64,000 bases of DNA, taken from positions 18,265 to 82,264 of the forward strand of contig NZ_JAUSCC010000115.1 in the NCBI RefSeq assembly GCF_030651745.1. Direction: 5' to 3'. The notes under the pieces are model-generated. The model did not search any database and had not been told where the DNA came from. It was given only the letters and a program-made list of their open reading frames with translations. The position numbers were made by a program, and so were the translations under genes. The DNA is from Methylophaga sp. (GTDB lineage Bacteria; Pseudomonadota; Gammaproteobacteria; Nitrosococcales; Methylophagaceae). Of the stretch, positions 53,958 through 62,966 are shown piece by piece (the first letter of the stretch is position 1; every line of letters begins with the position of its first letter).

Positions 53958-55382
53958 CTAAGTTTCGTCATAAAAGAAATATTGGTTTTTACCTGATAAC
54001 TTGGCTTTATACATTGCCATATCAGCCTGCTTTATCATTTCTTCAGCAGTGATTGTATTCATTCGACTTAATGAAATACCAATGCTCGCAGAAATCATAA
54101 TATCTGAACCCCGGATTGATATTTTTTTCTGAAGCAATTGAAGAATTTTTTCAGCCACTAACCTAGCATCGGTTTTATTTTGTAGATTAGCCAAGATAAT
54201 AGTAAATTCATCACCGCCAAGGCGCGATACTGTATCAACTCCCTCTCGAACACACGATGTTAGAAGTTGAGCAACATTGTGTAACAAGTCATCGCCAATA
54301 TCATGTCCAAACGTGTCATTAACATTTTTGAAACCATCCAGATCGATAAATAAAACAGCTGTCAAAGTGTTATAACGTGATGATGCTTTTATAGCTTGCT
54401 CTAGTCGGTCCATGCCTAAAAGGCGGTTAGGTAATGCTGTTACGGTGTCATAATGCGCCAACTTCTGTAGCTCATCTCGATTGTTTTCTAACTCTTTCGC
54501 TGCAAATAACGTAAGTCTTATATATCGATTGAAATGAAGAAAAAACACAACGGAAACGGTAGCTAAAAAGACAATAATGAGGCTGGTCATTGGCATAATT
54601 TCGCCTAGATAACGCTTACCCGGTAAATCGGGTTTCCAGACGATATCAGCAATATGTTCCCCCAAAGGGTTCATCACCTTTAAAGCCGTAAAGTCATCCT
54701 TAAGAGGCGAACCTTTAGGTTGAACACTCAAATTATACAAATGAAATTGACTCTGCCACTTGTACAACAACGGATCATCAACCGGTCGAGTCATGACTAA
54801 TACACCATAGAGTTTTCCTAATGACACAGTGTCAGATTCAAGACTGGGCACGATGGCGCTAGCGGCAATAAAATGTAGTTGACCAGCAATGTTGATAAAC
54901 GATGTCACTGGGGTCGGCGATTTATAATTAACCTTGGTAGCTTTTTTGACAAGTGCTTTAAAGTCAGGCTGGCTATAAAGAGAAGTCTCAGTAAGAATTT
55001 GTTGACCATTGGCAAATCTGATAAGGACTTCGCCATCAGCGTTGTAAACGATAACTTGATTTATATCGAAAGTATCTAATAAGTAGTTACCATCGAGGTT
55101 TTCTTCAAAATAGGGTGAATCAGCATTGCCCGATAATGCTTCGGCGGCCTGATTCCAGTAACTGTAGTCATAAACGATCTTTCCTAGATTTTCACGCTCA
55201 TTTGCAAACACACTGTTCGATACTATTTGCGAGGACTCTAGTGAGTTTGCATTTAAGTGAATAAACGATTGAGTAGTCAAATAAAGAAAGTAGATACCCA
55301 GACAAAACAGCATGAAAAACAAGCTATATAGACTTGTTCTCATATATCTCAAAATAATATCTATCTGTTTATTGCTCATCAA
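53958..55382 (-). CDS. CHASE4-GGDEF membrane diguanylate cyclase
   Basis: 474 residues. First membrane helix about 16-36, periplasmic CHASE4 domain (about 50-255: NERENLGKIVYDYSYWNQA, then FDINQVIVYNADGEVLI), second membrane helix about 265-288, GGDEF about 305-470 with active loop RLGGDEFTII. The usual RxxD inhibitory site is altered: REGVDTVSRL has one extra residue, so feedback inhibition may be weak. Makes c-di-GMP in response to an unknown periplasmic signal. Monocistronic. Confidence 0.92.
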   Translation of the reverse strand: MMSNKQIDIILRYMRTSLYSLFFMLFCLGIYFLYLTTQSFIHLNANSLESSQIVSNSVFANERENLGKIVYDYSYWNQAAEALSGNADSPYFEENLDGNYLLDTFDINQVIVYNADGEVLIRFANGQQILTETSLYSQPDFKALVKKATKVNYKSPTPVTSFINIAGQLHFIAASAIVPSLESDTVSLGKLYGVLVMTRPVDDPLLYKWQSQFHLYNLSVQPKGSPLKDDFTALKVMNPLGEHIADIVWKPDLPGKRYLGEIMPMTSLIIVFLATVSVVFFLHFNRYIRLTLFAAKELENNRDELQKLAHYDTVTALPNRLLGMDRLEQAIKASSRYNTLTAVLFIDLDGFKNVNDTFGHDIGDDLLHNVAQLLTSCVREGVDTVSRLGGDEFTIILANLQNKTDARLVAEKILQLLQKKISIRGSDIMISASIGISLSRMNTITAEEMIKQADMAMYKAKLSGKNQYFFYDET

Positions 55383-55779
55383 ACTTCTCAGTTCAATAAC
55401 TCTAACGTTACTAGACTAAAGTAACAGAGCCATCTTAAAGTCTTACTGAGCACAAAGCATTCTTTTTTTCATCAATCAGTTCAAATGCTTACACCATTAT
55501 TTCTATATAGACACAACCTTAACTCTAGCTTCAATATGTCCTTTCCAGCTGCGTCATTATAGTGAGTCTACACTGGCTGACTATGGAGAATTCCACATAA
55601 GTCATAAACCAACCAGTAAGACCAGAGCAGCAGTTTTGACTGGCCTTGTTAAACCTAAAACAGCTAAGGTTTTTCTATCTGATATTATAGGTTCCGTTCA
55701 ATCAACATATATAACCACTAAAAATGTCATCACGACTGCAATCAAATTTCAAATCAATAAGACTAATGAGAGAGAAAGA
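55383..55779. other. AT-rich divergent promoter gap
   Basis: 397 bases between the divergent CHASE4-GGDEF gene and the second DUF3144 gene. No gene, strong hairpin or repeat seen; it must contain promoters for both. Confidence 0.6.
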
Positions 55780-56067
55780 ATGAGTGAAAATTCACCAACA
55801 AAAACATTTCAACAACGTGTCGATGAGTTCATTGCCGTTGCTAATCAGCAAGCAGCAGACAGTAGTGTAGACGACGTCAATACATCAATTCTATTTTCAG
55901 CCGCCCGATTTAATGCTTTCAGCGTCGCCCGTTCTGTTGAGAGCGCAGAGAATCTGCAAGCCGAAAAACAAGCCGCAATTGAATTTTTCACCCAACGTTA
56001 CGCAGAAATGCTAAACCAAAACCTTGAAGAGCATATTGCTCGTTTTGATAGTTTTAGACAGAAATAA
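55780..56067 (+). CDS. DUF3144-family protein, copy 2
   Basis: 95 residues from the ATG at 55780 (GAGAGAAAG upstream; the frame is open to 55636 but those residues are not family-like). Pattern: QQRVDEFIAVANQQ, SILFSAARFNAFSVA, AIEFFTQRYAEMLNQN, EEHIARFDSFRQK. A paralogue of the product of 14736-15044 and closer to the family norm. Function unknown. Confidence 0.82.
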   Translation: MSENSPTKTFQQRVDEFIAVANQQAADSSVDDVNTSILFSAARFNAFSVARSVESAENLQAEKQAAIEFFTQRYAEMLNQNLEEHIARFDSFRQK

Positions 56068-56120
56068 TTAATCAATAAATTGCTGAACTCACAAAGCTCT
56101 GTTTACTGTAATCAGGGCTC

Positions 56121-56387
56121 AGGGCTTGCTGATCTTTCATCTCCGCCTCTGTTGTGAGCTGAAAAAGCGTCAATCAAGGCACGAGGAGCGCCTTTTAGTT
56201 ATTCTAAATAAGCGACGAGCAACGCAGAGTGGCGCTTTTTCAGTCACAACCCGAAGGGCTGGGACTATTTTTGCGGCCGGCTGCGTTGTCAATCACTTAT
56301 GTAGGATGGCTACACTGCGTGCTTTCCGCCTTGTCGGACACAAAAATAGCCGCCAGCAGTGGTGGATATGAAAGATCAACAAGCCCT
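56121..56387. repeat. 267-bp nested inverted repeat (MITE-like)
   Basis: Outer arms: AGGGCTTGCTGATCTTTCAT (56121-56140) pairs with 56368-56387 at 19 of 20 positions. Inner arms: GTTGTGAGCTGAAAAAGCG (56151-56169) pairs with CGCTTTTTCAGTCACAAC (56233-56250), one base bulged. Between them GGCGC-type arms and TTAGTTATTCTAAATAA add pairing; a second CTATTTTTG segment lies at 56264 and inverted at 56342. No ORF. Size, terminal arms and intergenic site are those of a MITE or long hairpin RNA element; no target duplication was recognised. Confidence 0.75.
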
Positions 56388-56444
56388 ATTGTTCATCCTG
56401 GATCAGCCAACTTGATTTTTTCTTAGAAAATTATGGTTACAACT

Positions 56445-57296
56445 TTAATCATCCTTATCTCTTAACCACAATTGCCTTTCTTGTTCTTCTTCCAGGATCG
56501 CTTTGATTTCAAGCAACACACCATCCACATCTGCGGTTTGCGAATCTTCTTCAAATTGGCCAGTGAGCTCTGTATCAGGTTGTAGTTCGCCATTCTCAAA
56601 TAACGACCATATTTCTTTTTCGAAATGCGTGTTACGTAATTCTGGTGCGAATTGGGCATAGTAACGCGTCATATTTTGTACATCACGGGTTAACATGGCT
56701 TGTGCATTATTATTCGCCACCGCATTCACTGCTTGGGGAAGATCGATAATCACGGGGCCATGAGCATCGACCAGCACGTTAAATTCTGACAAATCGCCAT
56801 GGACTAAGCCTGCACAGAGCATTTTTTTCACCGAATCCATGACCATCAAATGGTCTTCGATGGCTTGCTCAGCAGACATGGTTACATCGTTGAGTCGAGG
56901 TGCGACATCACCATCTTCATCCGTAATCAACTCCATCAATAACACACCGTTCATGCAATCATAAGGTTGAGGTACTCTCACACCGGCACTGGCAAGCAAA
57001 TACAGTGCATCAACTTCGGCGTTTTGCCAGGTTTCTTCTTGCTGCTGACGACCAAATTTAGAGCCCTTTTCCATCGCCCGGCCTCGGCGACTATTACGTA
57101 CTTTTCGTCCTTCCTGGTATTGAACTGCTTTTTTAAAGCTACGCTTGATGGCGTCTTTATAGACCTTGGCACAGCGTATTTCATCACCACATCTCACGAC
57201 ATAGACATCGGCTTCCTTGCCACTCATTAAGCGACTAATCACCTCATCTACAAGGCCATCATCAACCAGCGGCTGAATTTGTTTTGGTATTTTCAT
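56445..57296 (-). CDS. RIO-family serine protein kinase
   Basis: 283 residues from the ATG at 57296 (family members start MKxPKxIxPLV; a TTG at 57317 is also open). ATP-loop SGKEADVYVVRCGDEIRCAK, catalytic HGDLSEFNVL (HxD...N) and metal-binding IIDLPQAV are intact. Bacterial RIO kinases of this type (Pseudomonas PA4780-like) are linked to stress response; the substrate is unknown. The acidic C-terminal tail is rich in Glu. Upstream spacer 57297-57433 shows nothing. Confidence 0.9.
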   Translation of the reverse strand: MKIPKQIQPLVDDGLVDEVISRLMSGKEADVYVVRCGDEIRCAKVYKDAIKRSFKKAVQYQEGRKVRNSRRGRAMEKGSKFGRQQQEETWQNAEVDALYLLASAGVRVPQPYDCMNGVLLMELITDEDGDVAPRLNDVTMSAEQAIEDHLMVMDSVKKMLCAGLVHGDLSEFNVLVDAHGPVIIDLPQAVNAVANNNAQAMLTRDVQNMTRYYAQFAPELRNTHFEKEIWSLFENGELQPDTELTGQFEEDSQTADVDGVLLEIKAILEEEQERQLWLRDKDD

Positions 57297-57433
57297 TATT
57301 GGGTTTTTATCGCTCAAACGTATCTGGTAAAAGAGACTGAGAAGTATAAACTACAGCCGCTTGTTTAAATCAGTTGGTAACTGATGCTAGCTTGTTTGGG
57401 TATTAGATTGGAGTCAGCGTCGATTGCTATTGG

Positions 57434-57775
57434 TTAACCCAGTCTGAGCGCCCAATTACCATTATGCTGCTGAAGACAATTCTCTTCAGTATCGTATGAA
57501 ATATGGTCAACCATACGTTTGAGTTTGATATTCATCGTCTTAAATTCAGATTGAATAAGTGATACCAACGCTTGATTGTCATCTGATTGAAGGTAGTTGT
57601 TCAAATTCTCTTTTGTATCAAATACACAAACAATCTTTAAGCTATTTGGATAATCATCATAGTTAACCAAATGCGTTAACCACTGAAAACCATCGATATC
57701 TTTTAATGCCTGTTCACATACATCGGTCAATACTAACCGAAGTTCGTTATCAGTTTTTTTATCTGTTTTACGCAT
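57434..57775 (-). CDS. Conserved small protein of unknown function
   Basis: 113 residues: MRKTDKKTDNELRLVLTDVC at the start and a C-terminal HNGNWALRLG, a pattern I recognise from conserved gammaproteobacterial proteins sometimes labelled Fis-like, though no helix-turn-helix is visible. A central beta segment (NSLKIVCVFDTKENLNNYL) suggests a mixed alpha/beta fold. No membrane segment. Monocistronic. Confidence 0.7.
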   Translation of the reverse strand: MRKTDKKTDNELRLVLTDVCEQALKDIDGFQWLTHLVNYDDYPNSLKIVCVFDTKENLNNYLQSDDNQALVSLIQSEFKTMNIKLKRMVDHISYDTEENCLQQHNGNWALRLG

Positions 57776-57810
57776 AGTTCAAATGAGGCCTAATGATTTA
57801 TATCAAAGCG

Positions 57811-57834
57811 AAGGTTCAAACTCTGACCCTTTTG
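57811..57834. repeat. REP-like segment
   Basis: AAGGTTCAAACTCTGACCCT then TTTT; the complementary strand reads AAAAGGGTCAGAGTTTGAAC, a form often seen at the ends of REP/RAYT-associated repeats in gammaproteobacteria. No paired arm here. Confidence 0.4.
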
Positions 57835-57886
57835 ATTGCTTTTGGTTTTTCAATGAAAAAAGCCCATATTTTGAGATGACTGGCAT

Positions 57887-58858
57887 CTAAAGGTGGGTGG
57901 ATTGTTTGTTGGTAATTTCGAGCTGGGTCGGCTCCATCAACGAAAAAGCCGAACGCATTTCCCGTACCTCTTTTCCAGGGCTGCTGCCAAACAGCCGTTT
58001 GAACTCGCGATTAAACTGTGATGCACTTTCGTAGCCGACCCGTACAGCGGCTGCCGCTGCGGTGACGTTATCACGGATCATCATCAGCCGTGCCAGGTGG
58101 AGTCGTACCGATTTAATGTATTGGATGGGCGAAGTTGCAGCGACATTTCTGAAATGCACATGAAAAGCAGGAACACTCAGACCCGCCTCGCGTGCCAGTG
58201 AAGTTACGTCCTGAGGTTGGGCGTAGTCTCTGTGAATGCGCCGAAGCACACGTGCAATACGATCAAAATTACCCTGACTAGCCAGTGCAGCCCGGATCGC
58301 GCCACCTTGTTCACCCTGAAGCACGCGAAAATAGAGTTCCCGCACGATGGCAGGCCCTAATAGCTTGGCTTCCAGCGGACAACAAAGCGTTTTCAGCAGG
58401 CGCAGAGTGGTATCCGCCAGCATGTCATCCAGCGGCGTCGAAACAATACCAACTGGCGGGCTGGGTGCGGTACTGACATGCTGGTCAACTTCTACCAGCA
58501 AGTCGGCCAGCACAGCTTTGTCCAGGCTTATAGACACTGATAGCAGGGGATCTTCAGGGCTGGCATCAGTTTCGGTCGAAAATGGCAGCGGCACCGACAG
58601 TACTAAGTAATGTTGTGGATCATAGTGGTAGACACGGTCGGCCAGATAACCACGTTTATGCCCCTGACAGACAATCACTATGCTCGGTTCGTAAAGTACG
58701 GGTGTGCGACCCAAGGGGTGATCAGCCCGCATAAAACGTACGCCATCCAGCAGCGAGAGAGTATGGCCTTGTTGCGGGGCAAGTTGACGGATCAGCGCCG
58801 CCATCTCTGCCTGTCTCGACGTACAGGGCTGTTCGTTCGACATAACATTTATCCACAT
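57887..58858 (-). CDS. AraC-family transcriptional regulator (AraC_N type), pair 2
   Basis: 323 residues (ATG at 58843 is an alternative start). The N-terminal AraC_N domain (about 20-190) has YEPSIVIVCQGHKRGYLADR and YHYDPQHYLVLSVPLPF. The C-terminal AraC helix-turn-helix pair has DVTSLAREAGLSVPAFHVHF and VGYESASQFNREFKRLFGSS. Divergent from an SDR gene with a 261-base spacer. This block looks more GC-rich than most of the window by eye. Confidence 0.9.
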   Translation of the reverse strand: MWINVMSNEQPCTSRQAEMAALIRQLAPQQGHTLSLLDGVRFMRADHPLGRTPVLYEPSIVIVCQGHKRGYLADRVYHYDPQHYLVLSVPLPFSTETDASPEDPLLSVSISLDKAVLADLLVEVDQHVSTAPSPPVGIVSTPLDDMLADTTLRLLKTLCCPLEAKLLGPAIVRELYFRVLQGEQGGAIRAALASQGNFDRIARVLRRIHRDYAQPQDVTSLAREAGLSVPAFHVHFRNVAATSPIQYIKSVRLHLARLMMIRDNVTAAAAAVRVGYESASQFNREFKRLFGSSPGKEVREMRSAFSLMEPTQLEITNKQSTHL

Positions 58859-59119
58859 AAAATATTAAGTGACTATATTTTTGCATTATCTAGCCTGATT
58901 TTAAAAGAAGCTAAATAGGATTAGGCAATAATGCAAGAGAAGTCGACCTACTCTGTCCGAGCCACCATCTCTATGATCTCACCTTGTGCAATATGGGCAG
59001 TTGTCCAGGCAGCTGACCTTTGCCTATGCAACCTCGCAGCGCAGTCGTCATGACTGTTGCTGGTGTGGCAGCGCTATTCCGTAATTTACTATTTTTGCCA
59101 ACTCCAGGAGTTTCCACTC

Positions 59120-59977
59120 ATGCAACAACAAACACACCCTTTCAAGGTTTGGTTTATCACTGGCGCGGCACGCGGCATTGGCCTATCGCTGGCCCGCCAG
59201 GCTTTGGCTAAAGGCGATGTCGTAGCCGCAACATCCCGCACTCTGGCCAGCCTTAACCAGGCGTTTAACAATGGCAACGAGCGACTGTTGCCACTGGAGG
59301 TCGATTTGGTCAACGAGCAAAGTGTACAAGCCGCCATCGATAAGACCATTGCCACCTTCGGCCGCATAGACTATTTGGTGAACAATGCTGGCTACGGCCT
59401 GCAAGGAACCATTGAGGCGTTAACCGATGCCGAGCTGCGCCACAATTTCGACGTGAACGTTTTCGCCCCGCTGCATACATTGCGCTATGCGCTGCCATAC
59501 CTGAGGGAGCAGCGTAGCGGACACATTTTTAACGTGGCTTCTATCGTAGGTTTTCAGGGCGGATACGCCGGCTGGGGCAGTTATGTTGCCTCCAAGTTTG
59601 CGCTGGCGGGGCTAACTGAAACCCTTGCCGCTGAACTTGCCGAGTTGGGTATTAAGGCTACGGTGGTCTATCCGGGGCCGGTACGTACCAACTTCCTGTC
59701 TAAAGACACCTTGGTGGTAGCCAAGCGCGCCATTGCCGACTACACCGAAGCCCAGGCTTCGCTGGATTTACATCTGAACGGGATGGACGGCAAGCAGGCA
59801 GGCGATCCTGAAAAAGTGGCGACCCTGATCCTGCAGGCAGCAAGCGTCGCACAGCCGCCGATACATTTGTTTGCAGGTAAGATAGCCAACACCCTGGCAG
59901 AACAGAAGATGCAGGCCGTGCACCAGGATCTGCTAGCGTGGTGCGGTGCGTCCGACGCTACGGATTTTGCTGCGTAG
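59120..59977 (+). CDS. SDR-family oxidoreductase, pair 2
   Basis: 285 residues from the ATG at 59120, chosen for AGGAG 10 bases upstream (the frame is open to 59057). TGAARGIGLS cofactor loop, NNAGYGLQG, catalytic Ser in NVASIVGF and YxxxK in YVASKFAL are intact. The C-terminal extension (about 230-285) is typical of the group acting on larger or hydrophobic substrates. Regulated most likely by the divergent AraC protein. Same layout as 35060-36822. Confidence 0.9.
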   Translation: MQQQTHPFKVWFITGAARGIGLSLARQALAKGDVVAATSRTLASLNQAFNNGNERLLPLEVDLVNEQSVQAAIDKTIATFGRIDYLVNNAGYGLQGTIEALTDAELRHNFDVNVFAPLHTLRYALPYLREQRSGHIFNVASIVGFQGGYAGWGSYVASKFALAGLTETLAAELAELGIKATVVYPGPVRTNFLSKDTLVVAKRAIADYTEAQASLDLHLNGMDGKQAGDPEKVATLILQAASVAQPPIHLFAGKIANTLAEQKMQAVHQDLLAWCGASDATDFAA

Positions 59978-60171
59978 TAACACTAGCTCATGGAACAAGC
60001 TGTCGCCCAGTTGCCGGTTTGCCTGTACAAATTGAATAATCAGGCAATCACAGTGTAACTTTGGGCGTCAGCAATCAAAAGGATCAGAATCAATTGATAA
60101 GTATTCCTCTTTTAGAGTTTTTATTTCTGCCTGACCAGTTTGTTTTGAACACTATCGAGGCTATCTGGCCG

Positions 60172-62019
60172 TTAACCACCGACCGAGTAGCAGCTTGATA
60201 TATCCGGCCATTTATCAGCCTTAATGGTCGTGTAATGTTGCCAGAACGCATTGTCGATGGCCTTTAAGCTGGCGGCGGTTTCTTCACGACGGTATCGTGC
60301 CAAGTGTGACGGGCCGCCGTTATAAGCGGCATATGTTGCCTTTATCAAATTGTCATCACCGCCGGGCTGTTCGTGCTCGCCTTTACGGAGCGCATGATCA
60401 ATCATGTAATAGGTCAGAATTTCGATGCCAGCGTTTACGTTGTAGTCGACCTCATCAGTGAGACGGTCAAGATCGTAGACCTTACGCCAGACCCGACCGT
60501 TAATCTGCATCATGCCCAATGCGCCACCGGCTGAACGCAACACTTGGGGATCACTACTCGAACCTACGAACTGACGCCAGCAGGATTCTTTCCATGCTGT
60601 GGCACGAACCAAGGGATCGAGTCGCTCTGTCATTCTGTCCGGCAAACGATTATTTTCGGCCAACCAGGCGCTGGACTGTTCCTCCAGTAAGCTGGCGACC
60701 AGATCAAGGTATTCATTAAGGTTCTCCCGTTGCGGGACTAGCCCCTTTAAAGCCTCAGCCGGGGGGATGCTGTCGGCATGAGCGACCGGCAACAGCCATG
60801 ACCCTACCCACCCCAAACCACCAGCGATTTGTCGAGTCAATTCTGCTGTTGTGAATTCTGCCTCGTCTACGGCATTCAATCCAAACAAATCGCGAAATTC
60901 CGGATCGACTTCCAAAGGCAACGGTGTAAAACTTGGCGGCACCGATTCGGCCAGCAGCAAGCGGGCAAGCCTGCGCAGCCCATCACGGGTGATTTCAAAA
61001 CCATACTCAGGCCCGAGGGCGTCAAGTGCATGCAGCGCGTCACCACCTGCAATAAACGTGGCAAGCCTGAAATCAGCATCCAAACCTGGGGTCTTCAGAC
61101 CTTCAAGTTCGTTCAACAGTGGCCGCAGCCGATCCCATGTCATCAGGAAAAGTTCTTGAACTGGATCATATTCGGGATCATCGACCGTCAGCGCCTCGGC
61201 TATCGCGTGTCGCGTGTCCAGCAGCACGCCGAGTAATTCAAGACGTAAGGCACGAGACTCCGTCGAGTAGGCCAGCGCCGAAATAATGGTAGTCAAAAAG
61301 CCGTCTAACTCATCTTCAAGCGTTTGCCATTGAGCCAACTCGCTTTCATCCAAACTTGGCTCGGGCACTCGAACTTTTGGTTCAGGAGTACGAACTTGGA
61401 AAGCCAGCCAAGCCCTGACGCCTGTTTCTTCAGTCTTGAGACGGGTGATATGGGTTCGTTGAATCAGGGACGGCTCACCAGCTTGCGCACTACTCTGATC
61501 CAGCATTTGCTCGATCAATCCATCAAGGCCGCTCAGTGGCCCGGCCAGGTCAATTTGTACCCTCTTCATGCGCGGCAGCACCAGTGCATCGGCAATGATC
61601 TGAGCTGGTTTGGTCAAAATGCCGGGGGTACTGTCTGGACGCGACAATTCGATCGAATCAGGTACAAACTCTATGGCCAGCCCCGATGCCATAATCTGGG
61701 GGGTAAGTTTCAATGCAAGACGGCCCCGCCATGGCGTAGGCCCCCGGCAGGCACCCAGCACGTAGCCACCAGTAGTAGCAGTCAATGCCATGCCAACAGA
61801 CAATTGGTCACCATCGGTCACCACCACCATATCGGACAACTCAACCCGGTTGCATAGGTCGTTGCTAATCGTGCTCTGGCCATTCTCATCGAATTCAAAG
61901 ACGCGACTGATCGCGGTCTGGAGATGAGCGGTTTCAGCCAGCAAAGGGATTTCGACTTCGCCCGCAGACAGCGCGTTCGAACTGTATAAGACGAAAAGCA
62001 GCCATCCAATATGTTTCAT
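60172..62019 (-). CDS. Large lytic transglycosylase with unknown N-terminal region
   Basis: 615 residues from the ATG at 62019 (GGAA 7 bases before). Signal peptide (MKHIGWLLFVLYSSNALSA). The C-terminal SLT domain (about 480-605) has catalytic Glu in ATAWKESCWRQF, GGALGMMQINGRVW and ATYAAYNGGPSHLARYRR, so it cleaves peptidoglycan glycan strands to anhydro ends. The preceding 450 residues have no recognised domain but look helical and periplasmic. Length is far above ordinary SLT enzymes, so it may be anchored to another envelope machine. Gap 62020-62304 shows nothing. Confidence 0.85.
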   Translation of the reverse strand: MKHIGWLLFVLYSSNALSAGEVEIPLLAETAHLQTAISRVFEFDENGQSTISNDLCNRVELSDMVVVTDGDQLSVGMALTATTGGYVLGACRGPTPWRGRLALKLTPQIMASGLAIEFVPDSIELSRPDSTPGILTKPAQIIADALVLPRMKRVQIDLAGPLSGLDGLIEQMLDQSSAQAGEPSLIQRTHITRLKTEETGVRAWLAFQVRTPEPKVRVPEPSLDESELAQWQTLEDELDGFLTTIISALAYSTESRALRLELLGVLLDTRHAIAEALTVDDPEYDPVQELFLMTWDRLRPLLNELEGLKTPGLDADFRLATFIAGGDALHALDALGPEYGFEITRDGLRRLARLLLAESVPPSFTPLPLEVDPEFRDLFGLNAVDEAEFTTAELTRQIAGGLGWVGSWLLPVAHADSIPPAEALKGLVPQRENLNEYLDLVASLLEEQSSAWLAENNRLPDRMTERLDPLVRATAWKESCWRQFVGSSSDPQVLRSAGGALGMMQINGRVWRKVYDLDRLTDEVDYNVNAGIEILTYYMIDHALRKGEHEQPGGDDNLIKATYAAYNGGPSHLARYRREETAASLKAIDNAFWQHYTTIKADKWPDISSCYSVGG

Positions 62020-62304
62020 TCGATGTTCCAATGGTTAAAGCGAGATGATTTAGGGGCAGGGCCCGGTCTAGTGCTGACCTGTAATATTATGCCGCGCTTT
62101 TTAGAGAAGTGTCATGAAATACAGTATTCGAGCATATCAAGGCTGAATGCCTTGTCAAAGGAGTTGTCGACCATTAAATTTGATGGCCAGTTTTTCGCGA
62201 TATTCAGCCTCTTCGATTCGACTCATCCGCCTCTTTAAGATCAGCATTACGAAAGCTGACTTCCATTTCTTTCGCACTTCATGGATACCGAAAAGCTGAC
62301 GATT

Positions 62305-62643
62305 CTAGTTGATTTTCGACATTAATTGGCGAACCTCGTCAGAACGTAATGGCCTCACGAGACGAGCCACTTCATTCCCATCGTGCAGGAGTATCAACGT
62401 CGGCCAAAGCTTTACCTTGAACGCACGCCCCAGTCGTTTGCCCTTTCCGTCATAAATTTTAATATGACGCAGTCCTGAATGTTCAGTTACGACTTCTTTT
62501 ATCGCAGAACTTGCCGCCTGACAGTGTCCACACCATGGCGCACCAAACTCAAGTAAAACGTCACCGGACAACTCGCCCATTTGTTCAAAGGTAAATGCAT
62601 CTTCTGTGTAATCAGAGTTAGAACCAATATCATTGGTTTTCAT
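62305..62643 (-). CDS. Thioredoxin-family protein
   Basis: 112 residues. Active site APWCGHCQAA (CGHC instead of the CGPC of thioredoxin 1) and the cis-proline segment VKLWPTLILLHDG. CGHC is the dithiol form found in PDI-like and some bacterial proteins. There is no signal peptide, so it is cytoplasmic. AAAAAGG ribosome site. Monocistronic. Confidence 0.88.
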   Translation of the reverse strand: MKTNDIGSNSDYTEDAFTFEQMGELSGDVLLEFGAPWCGHCQAASSAIKEVVTEHSGLRHIKIYDGKGKRLGRAFKVKLWPTLILLHDGNEVARLVRPLRSDEVRQLMSKIN

Positions 62644-62679
62644 CCTTTTTACTCCCCACTGTAAATTACAAGAATAATC

Positions 62680-62705
62680 AAAAAGGTCCGAGTCTGAGCC
62701 TTTTT
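62680..62705. repeat. REP-like hairpin
   Basis: AAAAAGG (62680-62686) pairs with CCTTTTT (62699-62705) around TCCGAGTCTGAG. It is upstream of the thioredoxin gene, where a terminator is not needed; resembles REP/RAYT-type sequences seen elsewhere in the window. Confidence 0.45.
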
Positions 62706-62782
62706 ATTTTGTCTCGATGCATGATGTGCAGAAGCTGATCGGGTAATACCAATCGAGGAAATCTTGCCATGTCGTTACATCC

Positions 62783-62855
62783 TTGTAACGATAAAATTTT
62801 ATTTACTTTATTACATCAGTTTACGGAATCAAACTAAATCAAATTGGCCGTCCCC
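62783..62855. repeat. Dispersed repeat, copy B
   Basis: 59 bases (62783-62841) match 34952-35010 at 52 positions; then GGCCGTCCCC. Located in a 323-base gap without a gene. The minus-strand reading starts with GGGGACGG. Confidence 0.75.
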
Positions 62856-62905
62856 TTGATTCCTTCCAATGATTTGCACACTATTTGTTATTTGTAATAG
62901 CCAAT

Positions 62906-62944
62906 AAAATAAAGGCCTTGTTAACAATCATTAACAAGGCCTTA
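62906..62944 (-). terminator. Strong intrinsic terminator of the barrel-protein gene
   Basis: AAGGCCTTGTTAA (62912-62924), loop CAATCA, TTAACAAGGCCTT (62931-62943): 13-base-pair perfect stem. On the minus strand it is followed by TATTTTATTGG and lies 23 bases after the gene's stop. Confidence 0.9.
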
Positions 62945-62966
62945 TGATTTAAGTACAGCTACTCGT

